In this document: positions 35,408 through 43,937 of the stretch, one piece after another
Layout: the number at the start of each line of letters is the position of its first letter
Position numbering within the stretch: position 1 is the stretch's first letter
Notes under the pieces: generated by a model
What the model saw: only the letters and a program-made list of their open reading frames with translations
Databases searched by the model: none
What the model was told of the DNA's origin: nothing
NCBI RefSeq assembly: GCF_014651495.1
Contig: NZ_BMWZ01000005.1
Coordinates: forward strand, 248,001 to 312,000
Length of the DNA: 64,000 bases
Reading direction: 5' to 3'
DNA from: Algibacter mikhailovii
GTDB taxonomy: Bacteria > Bacteroidota > Bacteroidia > Flavobacteriales > Flavobacteriaceae
Program-made: the position numbers and the translations under genes

Positions 35408-36307
35408 TTATAGTTGTTTTAAGCCTGTTTTGGGAATTTTTTTATGAGACATATATACCCCAAATAAAATAATAATACTAGCCGCGCCTTGAACGACACT
35501 AAATCTTTCTCCATCCATATATCCCCAAAGTAAGGCTACTATAGGCATTATAAAAGTGACCGATGACGCGAAAACCGGTGTGGACGTATGTACGAGTTTA
35601 TTAAATAATATTTTAGCTAAGGCTGTGCCAAAAAAAGCTAAAATGGTAATGTAAATCATAGCCATTTTAAAATTAGGATTCTCTAATGTTCTTAAGCTAA
35701 AAAAGTCTGATGAAACCAAAATAACTAATGCTGGAATAAAAATGACAACAAAATTGCCTGTAGCTATGGTTAGTGGTTTTACATGCTGTAAATGTTTTTT
35801 GATAATATTTACATTAGCTGCATACATAAGTGTAGATAAAATTACAAAAATGGCATAAAAATAATTTTGATGTGGATTTAGATTAGCACCTTTTAGAATC
35901 AAAATGGTGGTGCCTATAAAGCCTATAATAACGCCCAAGATCTGCCTTTTAGTTGAAGTTATTTTAAAGATTGTAAACCCCAATAAAATTGTATTTAGCG
36001 GCACTAAAGAATTTAAAACGGAAACCACTGCACTGTCAATTTGAGTTTCAGCGATAGCGAAGAAAAAAGCGGGTATAAACGACCCTAAAATACCTGAAAT
36101 AATTAGCCATTTCCAGTCTGAGCTCTTTATAGTTTTTAGGGTTTTGTACCCCATGGCAAATAAAAAAAGTCCTGTGATAATTACTCTTAAAGCACCAAGC
36201 TGATATGGGGTTAAGCCTAATAAGGCCTTTTTAATCAAGATAAATGAACTTCCCCAAATTAAGGATAAAACTAAGAGATATATCCATTTAGGGTTTATGC
36301 TGCTCAT
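35408..36307 (-). CDS. EamA/DMT-family transporter
   Basis: A 299-residue integral membrane protein with ten predicted helices and the two-fold EamA repeat: YLLVLSLIWGSSFILIKKAL at the N-terminus, and SSVTFIMPIVALLWGYMDGE near 248-267 in the second half. Members export amino acids or metabolites; the substrate cannot be predicted. It belongs to the same superfamily as the gene at 7266-8183 but to a different subgroup. It is divergent from the HMA lipoprotein gene. Confidence 0.83.
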   Translation of the reverse strand: MSSINPKWIYLLVLSLIWGSSFILIKKALLGLTPYQLGALRVIITGLFLFAMGYKTLKTIKSSDWKWLIISGILGSFIPAFFFAIAETQIDSAVVSVLNSLVPLNTILLGFTIFKITSTKRQILGVIIGFIGTTILILKGANLNPHQNYFYAIFVILSTLMYAANVNIIKKHLQHVKPLTIATGNFVVIFIPALVILVSSDFFSLRTLENPNFKMAMIYITILAFFGTALAKILFNKLVHTSTPVFASSVTFIMPIVALLWGYMDGERFSVVQGAASIIILFGVYMSHKKIPKTGLKQL

Positions 36308-36366
36308 ATTGTTGATTTTAAAATCACAAAATTCAGCTTTTTAGACTTAAGAACCGCATTATTTAG

Positions 36367-36374
36367 TAAATTTG
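36367..36374 (+). promoter_or_regulatory. Bacteroidota -7 promoter element of the HMA lipoprotein gene
   Basis: TAAATTTG is an exact TAnnTTTG match 24 bases before the start codon. No clear -33 TTTG is seen. Confidence 0.5.
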
Positions 36375-36398
36375 TGGTCCTAATTTAAATTAAGAATC

Positions 36399-36950
36399 AT
36401 GAAGGCTTTAAAATATATATTAGCATTAACACTTGTAGTAGGAATTACTTTTAGTTGTAAAAACAATGCGAATCCAGAAGTTAAAACTGTTGAGGTTGAA
36501 ACTGAAACAGTTAAAGAATTAGATCCCAACGCAACATATGCTAAAGCAGAATTTACTATAGAGGGTATGACCTGTGCTATTGGTTGCGCTGCAACTATTC
36601 AAAAGAAGATAGCTAAAATGGATGGTGTTAAATCTGCAACTGTAGATTTTGATAGAAAGCTAGCTATGGTAGAGTATAATGAAGCTAAAGTGACGCCTAT
36701 GACTTTAGAAGAAGCTGTTGGTAAAGTTTCGGATACGTACAAAGTCAGTGAGATGAAAACTGTAGAAGATTTTTCTACCAAAAAGTCATGTTCTGCAGAT
36801 TGTAAAAAAGCCTGTTGTGCGAATAAGGAGAAAAAAGCTTGCGAGCCTGGTTGTGAAAAAGATTGTTGTAAAGTAGCAGTTAAGGCTGGAGAAAAAATGG
36901 CTTGTAAAGCGGATTGCAAAGAAGCATGTTGCGTGAAAAAAGAAGCTTAA
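36399..36950 (+). CDS. HMA-domain lipoprotein with cysteine-rich tail
   Basis: A 183-residue protein with a lipobox (ITFSC, Cys20), a heavy-metal-associated domain (about 48-118) and a Cys/Lys-rich tail. The metal site is GMTCAIGCA, with Cys59 and Cys63 spaced CxxxC rather than the usual CxxC. The tail has three repeats of the form CxxxCxxxCC (CSADCKKACC, CEPGCEKDCC, CKADCKEACC), resembling a small metallothionein. It is probably anchored in the envelope and binds copper or zinc; no metal efflux pump gene is adjacent. A terminator follows. Confidence 0.78.
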   Translation: MKALKYILALTLVVGITFSCKNNANPEVKTVEVETETVKELDPNATYAKAEFTIEGMTCAIGCAATIQKKIAKMDGVKSATVDFDRKLAMVEYNEAKVTPMTLEEAVGKVSDTYKVSEMKTVEDFSTKKSCSADCKKACCANKEKKACEPGCEKDCCKVAVKAGEKMACKADCKEACCVKKEA

Positions 36951-36975
36951 TAAAAATAAATTCAATACAATAACT

Positions 36976-37002
36976 AAAAGGTTTCTCCATGAGAAGCCTT
37001 TT
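36976..37002 (+). terminator. Terminator of the HMA lipoprotein gene
   Basis: AAAAGGTTTCTC and GAGAAGCCTTTT form a 12-bp stem (one T-G pair) with a three-base loop, then T. It ends where the convergent gldD gene stops. Confidence 0.8.
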
Positions 37003-37608
37003 TTATTTCCAAGTTACCGTTTCCATAATATGCCTAATATCCTTTTGTAAATAGTGGGCTGCTGGAAGAATAGAATCGTAGTTGGGTTTTGCATAAAAGT
37101 ACAGAGAGCCAGTAAGGAAGTGATTTAAACTATCAGTTACATAAAATTGCGCCGGTGATGCTACGTTTCCCTTAACTTCAGCAAATGAACCATATACCTT
37201 ACGTTCATCATTTTGATATGCTGTAACCGGAATTTCATCTGCTTTTACGGTATGCTTTTGGGTGAAATTTTGGGCATCTCTTAAAAAATCCCTCAGGTTT
37301 TTTTCTTTCTTATCAATGGCTTTATAAGTTAAAAAAATGGTTCCTTTTAGTTCTGGGTATTCTAAATTAATACCATAACTATTTGTAGCAGCAATAACTT
37401 TTTTCGCTTTAACTTTTTTTGCTAGTTCGTTTATTTCAAAAGAAAAAGGAATATCCAAATCAGTTTTAATATAGGTGGCCTCTGGGTATTCTAGTCGCAA
37501 AAGTGCCTTAGGTTTTGGAATATAGTCTTCCCCGCATGATGTCATTACAAAAAAGCTAAGGGCTATAAAGCTTTTAATTATATTGGAATACATTGGTTTC
37601 ACAATCAT
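37003..37608 (-). CDS. gldD: Gliding motility lipoprotein GldD
   Basis: A 201-residue protein with a lipobox (FVMTSCG, Cys25) followed by EDYIPKPKALLRLEYPEATY, the conserved N-terminal block of GldD. It is one of the proteins needed for gliding and type IX secretion-linked motility in Flavobacteriia, though its exact action is not known. It lies 34 bases after gldE, in the conserved order mutY-ssb-gldE-gldD. The start could be the first ATG or the one five codons later. Confidence 0.93.
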   Translation of the reverse strand: MIVKPMYSNIIKSFIALSFFVMTSCGEDYIPKPKALLRLEYPEATYIKTDLDIPFSFEINELAKKVKAKKVIAATNSYGINLEYPELKGTIFLTYKAIDKKEKNLRDFLRDAQNFTQKHTVKADEIPVTAYQNDERKVYGSFAEVKGNVASPAQFYVTDSLNHFLTGSLYFYAKPNYDSILPAAHYLQKDIRHIMETVTWK

Positions 37609-37642
37609 AAAGTTTCAGTTATTAATCCAACTAATTAGTTAT

Positions 37643-38971
37643 TTATAATATGGTAAATTTAACTAGCTTAATGCGCTTCTTATCAAGGGCTTCAATAGTA
37701 AAAACGTAATTTTCAAAATTTATTTTACTATTTAGTTTAGGGAAACTACCTGATATTTCTAATACAAAACCTGCAATTGTTTCGGCTTCACCCTTATTTG
37801 CTTCAAATATAGCGTCGTCTTCGGCTCTAATTATTTTATAAAAGTCCTTTAATGCTGTTTTTCCTTCAAAGACATAGTTGTGATCGTCTAACTTAGAATA
37901 GGTTAAATCTTCATCATCAAACTCATCACTAATATCGCCTACAATCTCCTCAATAATATCCTCTAATGAAATAAGTCCTGAAGTTCCACCGTACTCATCT
38001 ACCACTACAGCTAAATGTACTTTCTTTTCTTGAAACTCAGCCATTAAATCATCTAGTTTCTTATTCTCCGGTATAAAGAATGGTTCTCTCAGAAGTGTGG
38101 TCCAATCAAACTCTTTCCTGTCAATGTATGGTAAGAGGTCTTTGGCGTAAAGAATACCCACAATAGTATCAACATTGTCTTTGTATATAGGAATTCTTGA
38201 GTATCCGTTGGCAATAATTTTCGGCATAACCTCTGCGTAAGTCTGTTCAATATTTAAAGCAAAAATGTCAATACGAGGTCGCATGACCTGTTTTGTGTCT
38301 GTGTTTCCAAAGGACACAATACCTTGTAATATCTTTTGTTCCTCGGTTGTTGTGTCTTCCTCACTAGTTAACTCCAAAGCCTGAGATAATTGATCAACAC
38401 TGATATTAGATTTTTGTCTTCCTAATTTACTGTGAATGGTTAAAGTAACCCCGCGCATTGGCATGCTGATGGGTGTAAGGATTACATCCAATACACGAAG
38501 CGGATAAGCCATAAAGGTCGCGAACTTCACATTATTTCTACTGGCATATATTTTAGGAAGAATCTCTCCGAAAAGCAAAATTAAAAATGTAACAACTACA
38601 ACTTTTAGAAAAAACACTAAATTGACTTTAAAAAAGAAGAAATTAACTTCCGAGTTTATATTTGCAAATAGTACATCACTAATTGCAGCAAATAAGATAA
38701 CCACAGCTATATTGATAAAATTATTAGCTACCAATATCGTGGCAAGTAGTTTTTTTGGTCGATCTAATAATTTAGAAATTATCTCTATACGCTTCGATTT
38801 TTGCTCTAAACCTTCTTCAATATCGGAAATGTTTAGTGAGAAAAATGCCACTTCGGCACCAGATATAAGGGCAGAACAGACTAAAAGTAAAAACAATAAC
38901 GCAAAACTGAGAACAATTGAAGGTTCAATTGTTAGTAAGGGTAGCATTAAACTCGTGGGGTCAGGATCCAA
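37643..38971 (-). CDS. gldE: Gliding motility-associated protein GldE
   Basis: A 442-residue membrane protein of the CorC/HlyC (UPF0053) type. An N-terminal DUF21 domain with three to four helices (about 17-190) is followed by two CBS domains (about 215-340; MRPRIDIFALNIEQ, HLAVVVDEYGGTSGLISLED) and a C-terminal transporter-associated domain ending near 440. GldE is a partner of GldD by gene order and genetics in Flavobacterium. Related proteins transport magnesium or cobalt, so a metal-linked role is possible. Confidence 0.92.
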   Translation of the reverse strand: MDPDPTSLMLPLLTIEPSIVLSFALLFLLLVCSALISGAEVAFFSLNISDIEEGLEQKSKRIEIISKLLDRPKKLLATILVANNFINIAVVILFAAISDVLFANINSEVNFFFFKVNLVFFLKVVVVTFLILLFGEILPKIYASRNNVKFATFMAYPLRVLDVILTPISMPMRGVTLTIHSKLGRQKSNISVDQLSQALELTSEEDTTTEEQKILQGIVSFGNTDTKQVMRPRIDIFALNIEQTYAEVMPKIIANGYSRIPIYKDNVDTIVGILYAKDLLPYIDRKEFDWTTLLREPFFIPENKKLDDLMAEFQEKKVHLAVVVDEYGGTSGLISLEDIIEEIVGDISDEFDDEDLTYSKLDDHNYVFEGKTALKDFYKIIRAEDDAIFEANKGEAETIAGFVLEISGSFPKLNSKINFENYVFTIEALDKKRIKLVKFTIL

Positions 38972-39012
38972 AAACTATTGCTTTAGTTAAACATAGGTTA
39001 TAGGGCATTGCA

Positions 39013-39456
39013 TTAAAATGGTAAATCATCATCAGCTTCATCGGTCGGTTTTGCCTGTGGCCTCGCAACGGGTTGTTCTTTCACAGGTTGGTTTTGAATA
39101 TTGTTATTTCCACTTTCTTTTTTGGTGGAAAGAAATGTGAAATCATTGCAATTAATTTCAGTAGAATAGCGCTCATTTCCTTTGTCATCAGTCCATTTTC
39201 TGGTTTTTAAACGACCTTCAATATAAACCTTGTCACCTTTGCTTAAATATTTTTCGCAAATTTCTGCAGCCTTATTTCTAACTACTATATTATGCCATTC
39301 TGTATTAGTAATACGCTCATTAGTTTGTTTACTAGTATACGTCTCATTGGTTGCTAAAGGAAAACGACCAATACATCCACCGCCTTCAAAATAGTGCATT
39401 TTGATTTCATCTCCTAAATGCCCAATTAGCATTACTTTGTTTAAGGTTCCAGACAT
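39013..39456 (-). CDS. ssb: Single-stranded DNA-binding protein
   Basis: A 147-residue SSB: OB-fold in residues 1-106 (MSGTLNKVMLIGHLGDEIKM, then EWHNIVVRNKAAEICEKYLS and YIEGRLKTRKWTDDKGNERY), a Gln/Pro-rich linker, and the acidic tip DDDLPF that binds partner proteins. It is encoded between mutY and gldE, the usual place in Flavobacteriia. This may be a second, repair-linked SSB rather than the main replicative one; the sequence alone does not decide. Confidence 0.95.
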   Translation of the reverse strand: MSGTLNKVMLIGHLGDEIKMHYFEGGGCIGRFPLATNETYTSKQTNERITNTEWHNIVVRNKAAEICEKYLSKGDKVYIEGRLKTRKWTDDKGNERYSTEINCNDFTFLSTKKESGNNNIQNQPVKEQPVARPQAKPTDEADDDLPF

Positions 39457-39544
39457 ATTTAATAGTAAAATTAGAAAAGCAAAATTAGTTAATTACTTCA
39501 CATGTCTTTAAAATTAATAAAAAAATATGATTGTAATTACTAAA

Positions 39545-40588
39545 CTATTCGAAATTAAAGGATTCAATAAAATTTCCTATTAAAATGGGAACAGGGAAAT
39601 TTTTAATTTCACCCAAGGAAATGCCTTTTAAGGCCAGTGTTTTGGTCTGTACAATCCAAAATCTAGTGTGTAAATGTTGATGAGATAATTTATGTACAAT
39701 GGTGTCCTTATTATATAGCCACAATTCAAAAGTTTCGTCTTTTAGTAATTCAAGGCTATTTATTCTTTCTTTAATGTACTTGGTTTTAGCCTCATCGGTG
39801 GTTTCGATTAAAGGAAATTGATATAAATTTTGCCAAATGCCTTTATCCTTTCGTTTTTCTATGACTGTTCTTCCATCTTCAGAAACAAATACTAAAAAAT
39901 TAAAAAATCTCTTTTTTGCCTTTGAGTTTTTAATTTTAACTGGCAACTGGTTTATTCTGTTTTTATTAAAGGCAATACAACTATCCTTAAAAGGACAAAT
40001 GTTACATTGAGGATTTTTGGGTCTACATTGTACAGCTCCAAATTCCATTATGGCCTGGTTAAAAGCGGCAGGTTCTTTTTTGTCTATTAATTCCTGTGCT
40101 AAAGCTTTAAATTCCTTCTGGCCTTTTGTGGAGTTAATAGGTGTGTCTATTCCGAAATAACGTGATAATACGCGATATACATTGCCATCAACCACAGCTG
40201 TGTTTTCGTTAAAACAGATAGAGGCGATAGCGCTTGCTGTATAATCCCCAACACCTTTTAGCCTTAATAAGTCTTTATATGTATTTGGGAATACACCGTT
40301 AAGGTCTGTAGCAACATATTTAGCAGAAGCGTGTAAGTTCCTTGCTCTAGAATAATAGCCAAGTCCTTGCCATAATTTTAGAACATCATTTTCGTTAGCA
40401 TTTGCTAGATCAAAAACTGTAGGGTAATTAGCGATGAAAGACTCATAATAAGGTAGGCCTTGTTTAACTTGAGTTTGCTGTAAAATTATTTCTGATAACC
40501 AGATATAATAAGGGTTTGTTGTTGTTCTCCAAGGGAGATTCCTCTTATTGTTTGAGTACCAGTTGATTAGGTTTTTTGAAAATATCAT
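39545..40588 (-). CDS. mutY: A/G-specific adenine glycosylase
   Basis: A 347-residue base-excision enzyme removing adenine opposite 8-oxoguanine. The catalytic Glu is in LSEIILQQTQV (about 31-41), the helix-hairpin-helix and Asp are in LKGVGDYTASAIAS and VVDGNVYRVLSRYFG (about 110-146), and four cysteines in CRPKNPQCNICPFKDSC (about 192-208) bind the [4Fe-4S] cluster. The C-terminal NUDIX-like domain that recognises 8-oxoG starts near 230. It heads the mutY-ssb-gldE-gldD unit. Confidence 0.96.
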   Translation of the reverse strand: MIFSKNLINWYSNNKRNLPWRTTTNPYYIWLSEIILQQTQVKQGLPYYESFIANYPTVFDLANANENDVLKLWQGLGYYSRARNLHASAKYVATDLNGVFPNTYKDLLRLKGVGDYTASAIASICFNENTAVVDGNVYRVLSRYFGIDTPINSTKGQKEFKALAQELIDKKEPAAFNQAIMEFGAVQCRPKNPQCNICPFKDSCIAFNKNRINQLPVKIKNSKAKKRFFNFLVFVSEDGRTVIEKRKDKGIWQNLYQFPLIETTDEAKTKYIKERINSLELLKDETFELWLYNKDTIVHKLSHQHLHTRFWIVQTKTLALKGISLGEIKNFPVPILIGNFIESFNFE

Positions 40589-40650
40589 GAAATAATTAAA
40601 TAGAGCAGGTAAAAATAAACGTTTATAATATTAAATTTTAGTGAATTAGG

Positions 40651-40683
40651 TTTGAAATATTGAATATTAAATGCATATATTTG
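40651..40683 (+). promoter_or_regulatory. Complete Bacteroidota-type promoter of the HU gene
   Basis: TTTG at 40651-40654 and TATATTTG at 40676-40683 are separated by 21 bases, matching the TTTG/TAnnTTTG consensus for both elements. The transcript should begin near 40690, giving a leader of about 40 bases before the ATG at 40731. Confidence 0.8.
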
Positions 40684-40730
40684 CATCCCTTTTAGAATTA
40701 ATAGTAACCCAATAAAATATTATAGTAAAA

Positions 40731-41021
40731 ATGACGAAGGCTGATTTAGTAGCAAAAATTTCTGAGAAATTAGGAATTGAAAAAGGAGATGTTCAAGCAA
40801 CAGTAGAAACATTCATGGAAGAAGTAAAAACTTCTTTAGAAGGTGGTGATAATGTTTATTTAAGAGGTTTTGGAAGCTTTATTATCAAAACAAGAGCTGA
40901 AAAAACTGGTAGAAATATTTCAAAAAATACTACCATTAAAATACCAGCTCATAATATTCCTGCATTTAAGCCTGCAAAAGTTTTTGTAGAAGGCGTTAAA
41001 ACTAATGTAGACGTTAAATAA
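40731..41021 (+). CDS. HU/IHF-family DNA-binding protein
   Basis: A 96-residue histone-like protein: TKADLVAKISEKLGIEKGDV at the N-terminal helices, and GFGSFIIKTRAEKTGRNISK-type sequence at the start of the DNA-binding arm, with NIPAFKPAK after it (the tip Pro that intercalates is within KIPAHNIPAF). Length and pattern fit HU. It has a textbook promoter and is followed by the COX24-like gene and then the RNase gene, an arrangement repeated in Bacteroidota. Confidence 0.95.
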   Translation: MTKADLVAKISEKLGIEKGDVQATVETFMEEVKTSLEGGDNVYLRGFGSFIIKTRAEKTGRNISKNTTIKIPAHNIPAFKPAKVFVEGVKTNVDVK

Positions 41022-41060
41022 AAAATTTAAACGAATTATTAATTTAAAAAGACACTATTT

Positions 41061-41153
41061 ATGCCAAGTGGTAAAAAACGTAAAAGACATAAGGTAGCGA
41101 CGCACAAACGTAAGAAACGTAGACGCGCTAACCGTCACAAAAAGAAAAAATAA
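41061..41153 (+). CDS. Very small basic ribosomal-type protein (AURKAIP1/COX24-like)
   Basis: A 30-residue protein starting MPSGKKRKRHKVATHKRKK and ending in a run of four Lys; almost every residue is Lys, Arg or His. From memory this matches the small AURKAIP1/COX24-domain protein of Bacteroidota, related to mitochondrial mS38 and mycobacterial bS22, a small-subunit ribosomal component. It lies 40 bases after HU and is followed at once by a terminator, so HU and this gene form a two-gene transcript. It is too short for most gene finders. Confidence 0.8.
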   Translation: MPSGKKRKRHKVATHKRKKRRRANRHKKKK

Positions 41154-41156
41154 ATC

Positions 41157-41185
41157 AAAAAAGTAGTTAGAACAACTACTTTTTT
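41157..41185 (+). terminator. Terminator after the HU/COX24-like unit
   Basis: AAAAAAGTAGTT and AACTACTTTTTT form a 12-bp perfect stem with a five-base loop ending in T, three bases after the stop codon of the small basic gene. Confidence 0.85.
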
Positions 41186-41214
41186 GATTTTAAAAACAAC
41201 AAGTTCTTTGAAAT

Positions 41215-41258
41215 GAGTTCATCATATTTTTATCACCTTATAGGTGTTTTATGAACTC
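41215..41258 (+). repeat. Nested inverted repeat upstream of rng
   Basis: GAGTTCAT (41215-41222) pairs with ATGAACTC (41251-41258), enclosing a second stem CACCT/AGGTG (41234-41246). A further small hairpin, GGAT/ATCC, follows at 41263-41275. These lie in the 216-base space between the HU unit terminator and rng. They could form a structured leader if transcription of rng starts upstream of them. Confidence 0.5.
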
Positions 41259-41401
41259 CACGGATTTAAAATCCTGTGAAAAATAATGTATAATCCATCT
41301 GTATAATTTGGCAAGCAATATTTTGTTCATAGTTAGTAGTATTATGCTGTTAACTGAATACCAAAATTGCATGCTAAAGCATATAGATTAAAATTAACAC
41401 A

Positions 41402-42949
41402 ATGGATAAAGAATTGATCATTCGATCTAGTTCCGATAATGTTGATTTTGCCTTATTAAAAGATGGAAAACTTATTGAATTACAAAAAGACGAGGATAGT
41501 AATGACTTTTCTGTTGGTGATGTGTTTATTGCCAAAATTAGAAAAGCTGTTCCTGGACTAAATGCTGCATTTGTTAATGTAGGTTATGAGAAAGATGCAT
41601 TTTTGCATTATCATGACTTAGGGCCAAAACTACCTTCACTTTTAAAATTCACAAAACGTGTAAGCACAGGTAAGCTAAAAGATTTTTCTTTAAAAGATTT
41701 CCCATTCGAAAAAGATATTGAGAAAGACGGCAAAATTGCCGACGCCTTAAAATCTAATCAATCGCTATTAGTACAAATTGTAAAAGAACCAATATCAACC
41801 AAGGGGCCTAGAATAAGCTCAGAGCTTTCTATTGCCGGTAGATATATTGTTTTAGTTCCTTTTTCAAATCGCATATCTATTTCTCAAAAAATAGAAGACC
41901 GCGAAGAAAAAGACCGATTAAAACGTTTGGTTAAAAGTATAACGCCCCAAGGATTTGGAGTGATTGTACGTACCGTAGCGCAAGGCAAAAAAGTAGCAGA
42001 ACTAGATAAAGATTTACAAAACTTGCTTAGTCGTTGGACGGCAATGTGTAAAAAGCTGCATAAAGCGCATCATCCTAGTAAGGTATTAGGGGAAATGAAT
42101 AAAGCCTCGTCCATTTTACGAGATATATTCAATGACACCTTTACAGGTATTACTGTAGATGATGAAGAGCTTTATTATCAAATCAAAGATTATGTGCAGG
42201 AAATTGCACCAAAAAAAGAATCAATAGTTAAATTGTATCAGTCCAAAGTTCCCATTTTTGAAAAATTTGGAATTGAAAGACAAATTAAAACCTCTTTTGG
42301 AAAGACCGTTTCCATGACTAAAGGCGCGTATTTAGTAATTGAACATACTGAAGCGTTGCATGTTATAGATGTCAATAGCGGAAACCGCTCTAATAAAGCA
42401 AATAACCAAGAGGATACAGCATTAGAAGTCAATTTGATTTCCGCTACTGAAATGGCCCGTCAATTGCGTTTGCGCGACATGGGTGGTATTATTGTAGTAG
42501 ATTTTATAGATATGACCAGTGCTGAAAACAGGCAAAAGCTATTTAATCACCTTCGTGAAGAAATGAAGGATGACAGAGCAAAACACAAAATATTGCCACC
42601 AAGTAAGTTTGGTTTGATACAAATTACTAGACAACGTGTTCGCCCAGAAATGAACATTAAAACCCGCGAGGAAAATCCGGACGGTATTATGAATGGCGCT
42701 GAGGTTGAAGCACCAATAGGAATCGTGCAAAAAATAAATCACGATCTTGAAAAATTATTTAAAAAAGACTATAACAAGGTGACCTTAAACACACATCCTT
42801 TTATAGCAGCCTTTTTAACTAAGGGTATTCCATCTATACGTTCTAAATGGTTTTTAGAACACAAGAAATGGGTAAAGATTTTACCAAGAGATGCTTACAC
42901 ATACTTAGAATATCATTTTTTTGACAAAGATGGTAATCAGATCAAATAA
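41402..42949 (+). CDS. rng: Ribonuclease E/G family endoribonuclease
   Basis: A 515-residue protein: an S1 domain (about 37-130, interrupted as in RNase E/G) and the catalytic DNase I-like domain, with HVIDVNSGNRS (about 319-329) and GGIIVVDFIDM (about 361-371) carrying the two metal-binding aspartates. It lacks the long C-terminal scaffold of E. coli RNase E, so it is closer to RNase G. It would process rRNA and turn over mRNA. It has its own leader and a terminator just downstream. Confidence 0.95.
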   Translation: MDKELIIRSSSDNVDFALLKDGKLIELQKDEDSNDFSVGDVFIAKIRKAVPGLNAAFVNVGYEKDAFLHYHDLGPKLPSLLKFTKRVSTGKLKDFSLKDFPFEKDIEKDGKIADALKSNQSLLVQIVKEPISTKGPRISSELSIAGRYIVLVPFSNRISISQKIEDREEKDRLKRLVKSITPQGFGVIVRTVAQGKKVAELDKDLQNLLSRWTAMCKKLHKAHHPSKVLGEMNKASSILRDIFNDTFTGITVDDEELYYQIKDYVQEIAPKKESIVKLYQSKVPIFEKFGIERQIKTSFGKTVSMTKGAYLVIEHTEALHVIDVNSGNRSNKANNQEDTALEVNLISATEMARQLRLRDMGGIIVVDFIDMTSAENRQKLFNHLREEMKDDRAKHKILPPSKFGLIQITRQRVRPEMNIKTREENPDGIMNGAEVEAPIGIVQKINHDLEKLFKKDYNKVTLNTHPFIAAFLTKGIPSIRSKWFLEHKKWVKILPRDAYTYLEYHFFDKDGNQIK

Positions 42950-42951
42950 AG

Positions 42952-42985
42952 AAAAACCCTTACTTGAAAAAGTGAGGGTTTTTTG
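42952..42985 (+). terminator. Rho-independent terminator of rng
   Basis: AAAACCCTTACTT and AAGTGAGGGTTTT pair (one T-G pair) around a short A-rich loop and are followed by T. It lies a few bases after the stop codon. Confidence 0.85.
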
Positions 42986-43106
42986 TTTTTATAACTAATA
43001 CTAAATTGAGAAAATTGTATTGTCTTTCTCAAAAATATAAGCACTGATTATTTGTGTTTTAACTTAATTATGATGACTTATAAATCATGAAAAGTGAATA
43101 TAATCA

Positions 43107-43901
43107 CTACCACCAGACTAAAAATATTTTTTTTATGACACCAGTCTTAAATTTTACCCAAAGTAAAGACGAATATTGTTGTTCAAAAAAGCCTTTAATA
43201 GTCGTTTTAAATTCAATAAAACTTTGCCAATTTACATTGGGATGCGGGATTAACAACCAATCAATTTTTTTAGGAATATAAAACTTGCAATCTGTAAACT
43301 GATCAAGGTCATTAGTATTGATATAGTAACCAACAATGCAATCGTTATTTAATGTATGCAGTACATGTTTAGTATTGTTAAATGGTAAAAAAAGCTGCGC
43401 TTTAAAATACACCCGTTGTTGCATATTTTTACTTGATACTCCAAGGTTTTTTAAGTACGGTTTACAACTGTCTGAGTAGAGCAATGGTAGCTGTTTGTGT
43501 TTCAGTTTAATGAGTTTCTCGGTTAATGAATCTTTTCTATTTGGTCCAATAAAATGGTCAATCTCAGTCTCGCCTACGGTGGCGTCATACAAATAAAATT
43601 TATAAATAATTTCAAGGTGTATGGGCTTGTTGTTGAGTATTAAAATACAGTCCAATTCGCCCATGGTGCGCCTCTCTTGTTGTACCTGAATGTTTTCCGC
43701 TAAAACAGAAATATTATCTTGCTGTTTCAACTCAAAGGATACGAGGCGCTCTACATATTTTCCAAGACGAAGATTGTTTTCAATGTTAAAATTGGGTTGA
43801 AAGGGGATGGATTTTAATTCCAATTGAGTCAAACCAAAAACGGCATCATTATGCCATAAATATGGGGTGTCTAAAAATCCTTCGTACCGATTTCTAATCA
43901 T
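43107..43901 (-). CDS. DUF1853 family protein
   Basis: A 264-residue protein starting MIRNRYEGFLDTPYLWHND, a form typical of DUF1853. ERRTMGELDCILILNNKPIHLEI-type sequence (LDCILILNNKPIHLEI, about 77-92) followed by KFYLYD and GPNRKDSLTEKLIKLKHKQL resembles the Glu/Asp...ExK core of PD-(D/E)XK nucleases, but the family is uncharacterised and activity is an inference. It has no membrane segment or signal peptide. It stands alone on the minus strand after a perfect hairpin. Confidence 0.72.
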   Translation of the reverse strand: MIRNRYEGFLDTPYLWHNDAVFGLTQLELKSIPFQPNFNIENNLRLGKYVERLVSFELKQQDNISVLAENIQVQQERRTMGELDCILILNNKPIHLEIIYKFYLYDATVGETEIDHFIGPNRKDSLTEKLIKLKHKQLPLLYSDSCKPYLKNLGVSSKNMQQRVYFKAQLFLPFNNTKHVLHTLNNDCIVGYYINTNDLDQFTDCKFYIPKKIDWLLIPHPNVNWQSFIEFKTTIKGFFEQQYSSLLWVKFKTGVIKKIFLVWW

Positions 43902-43937
43902 TTGCTCTATCCTCTATTAAACCGTCAGCTTTTTGAG

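Noticed and set aside
36599-36919. 106-codon open frame on the minus strand
   Set aside because: Antisense to the HMA lipoprotein gene, produced by its Lys/Cys-rich composition.
38622-38990. 122-codon open frame on the plus strand
   Set aside because: Antisense to gldE; mirrors its hydrophobic segments.
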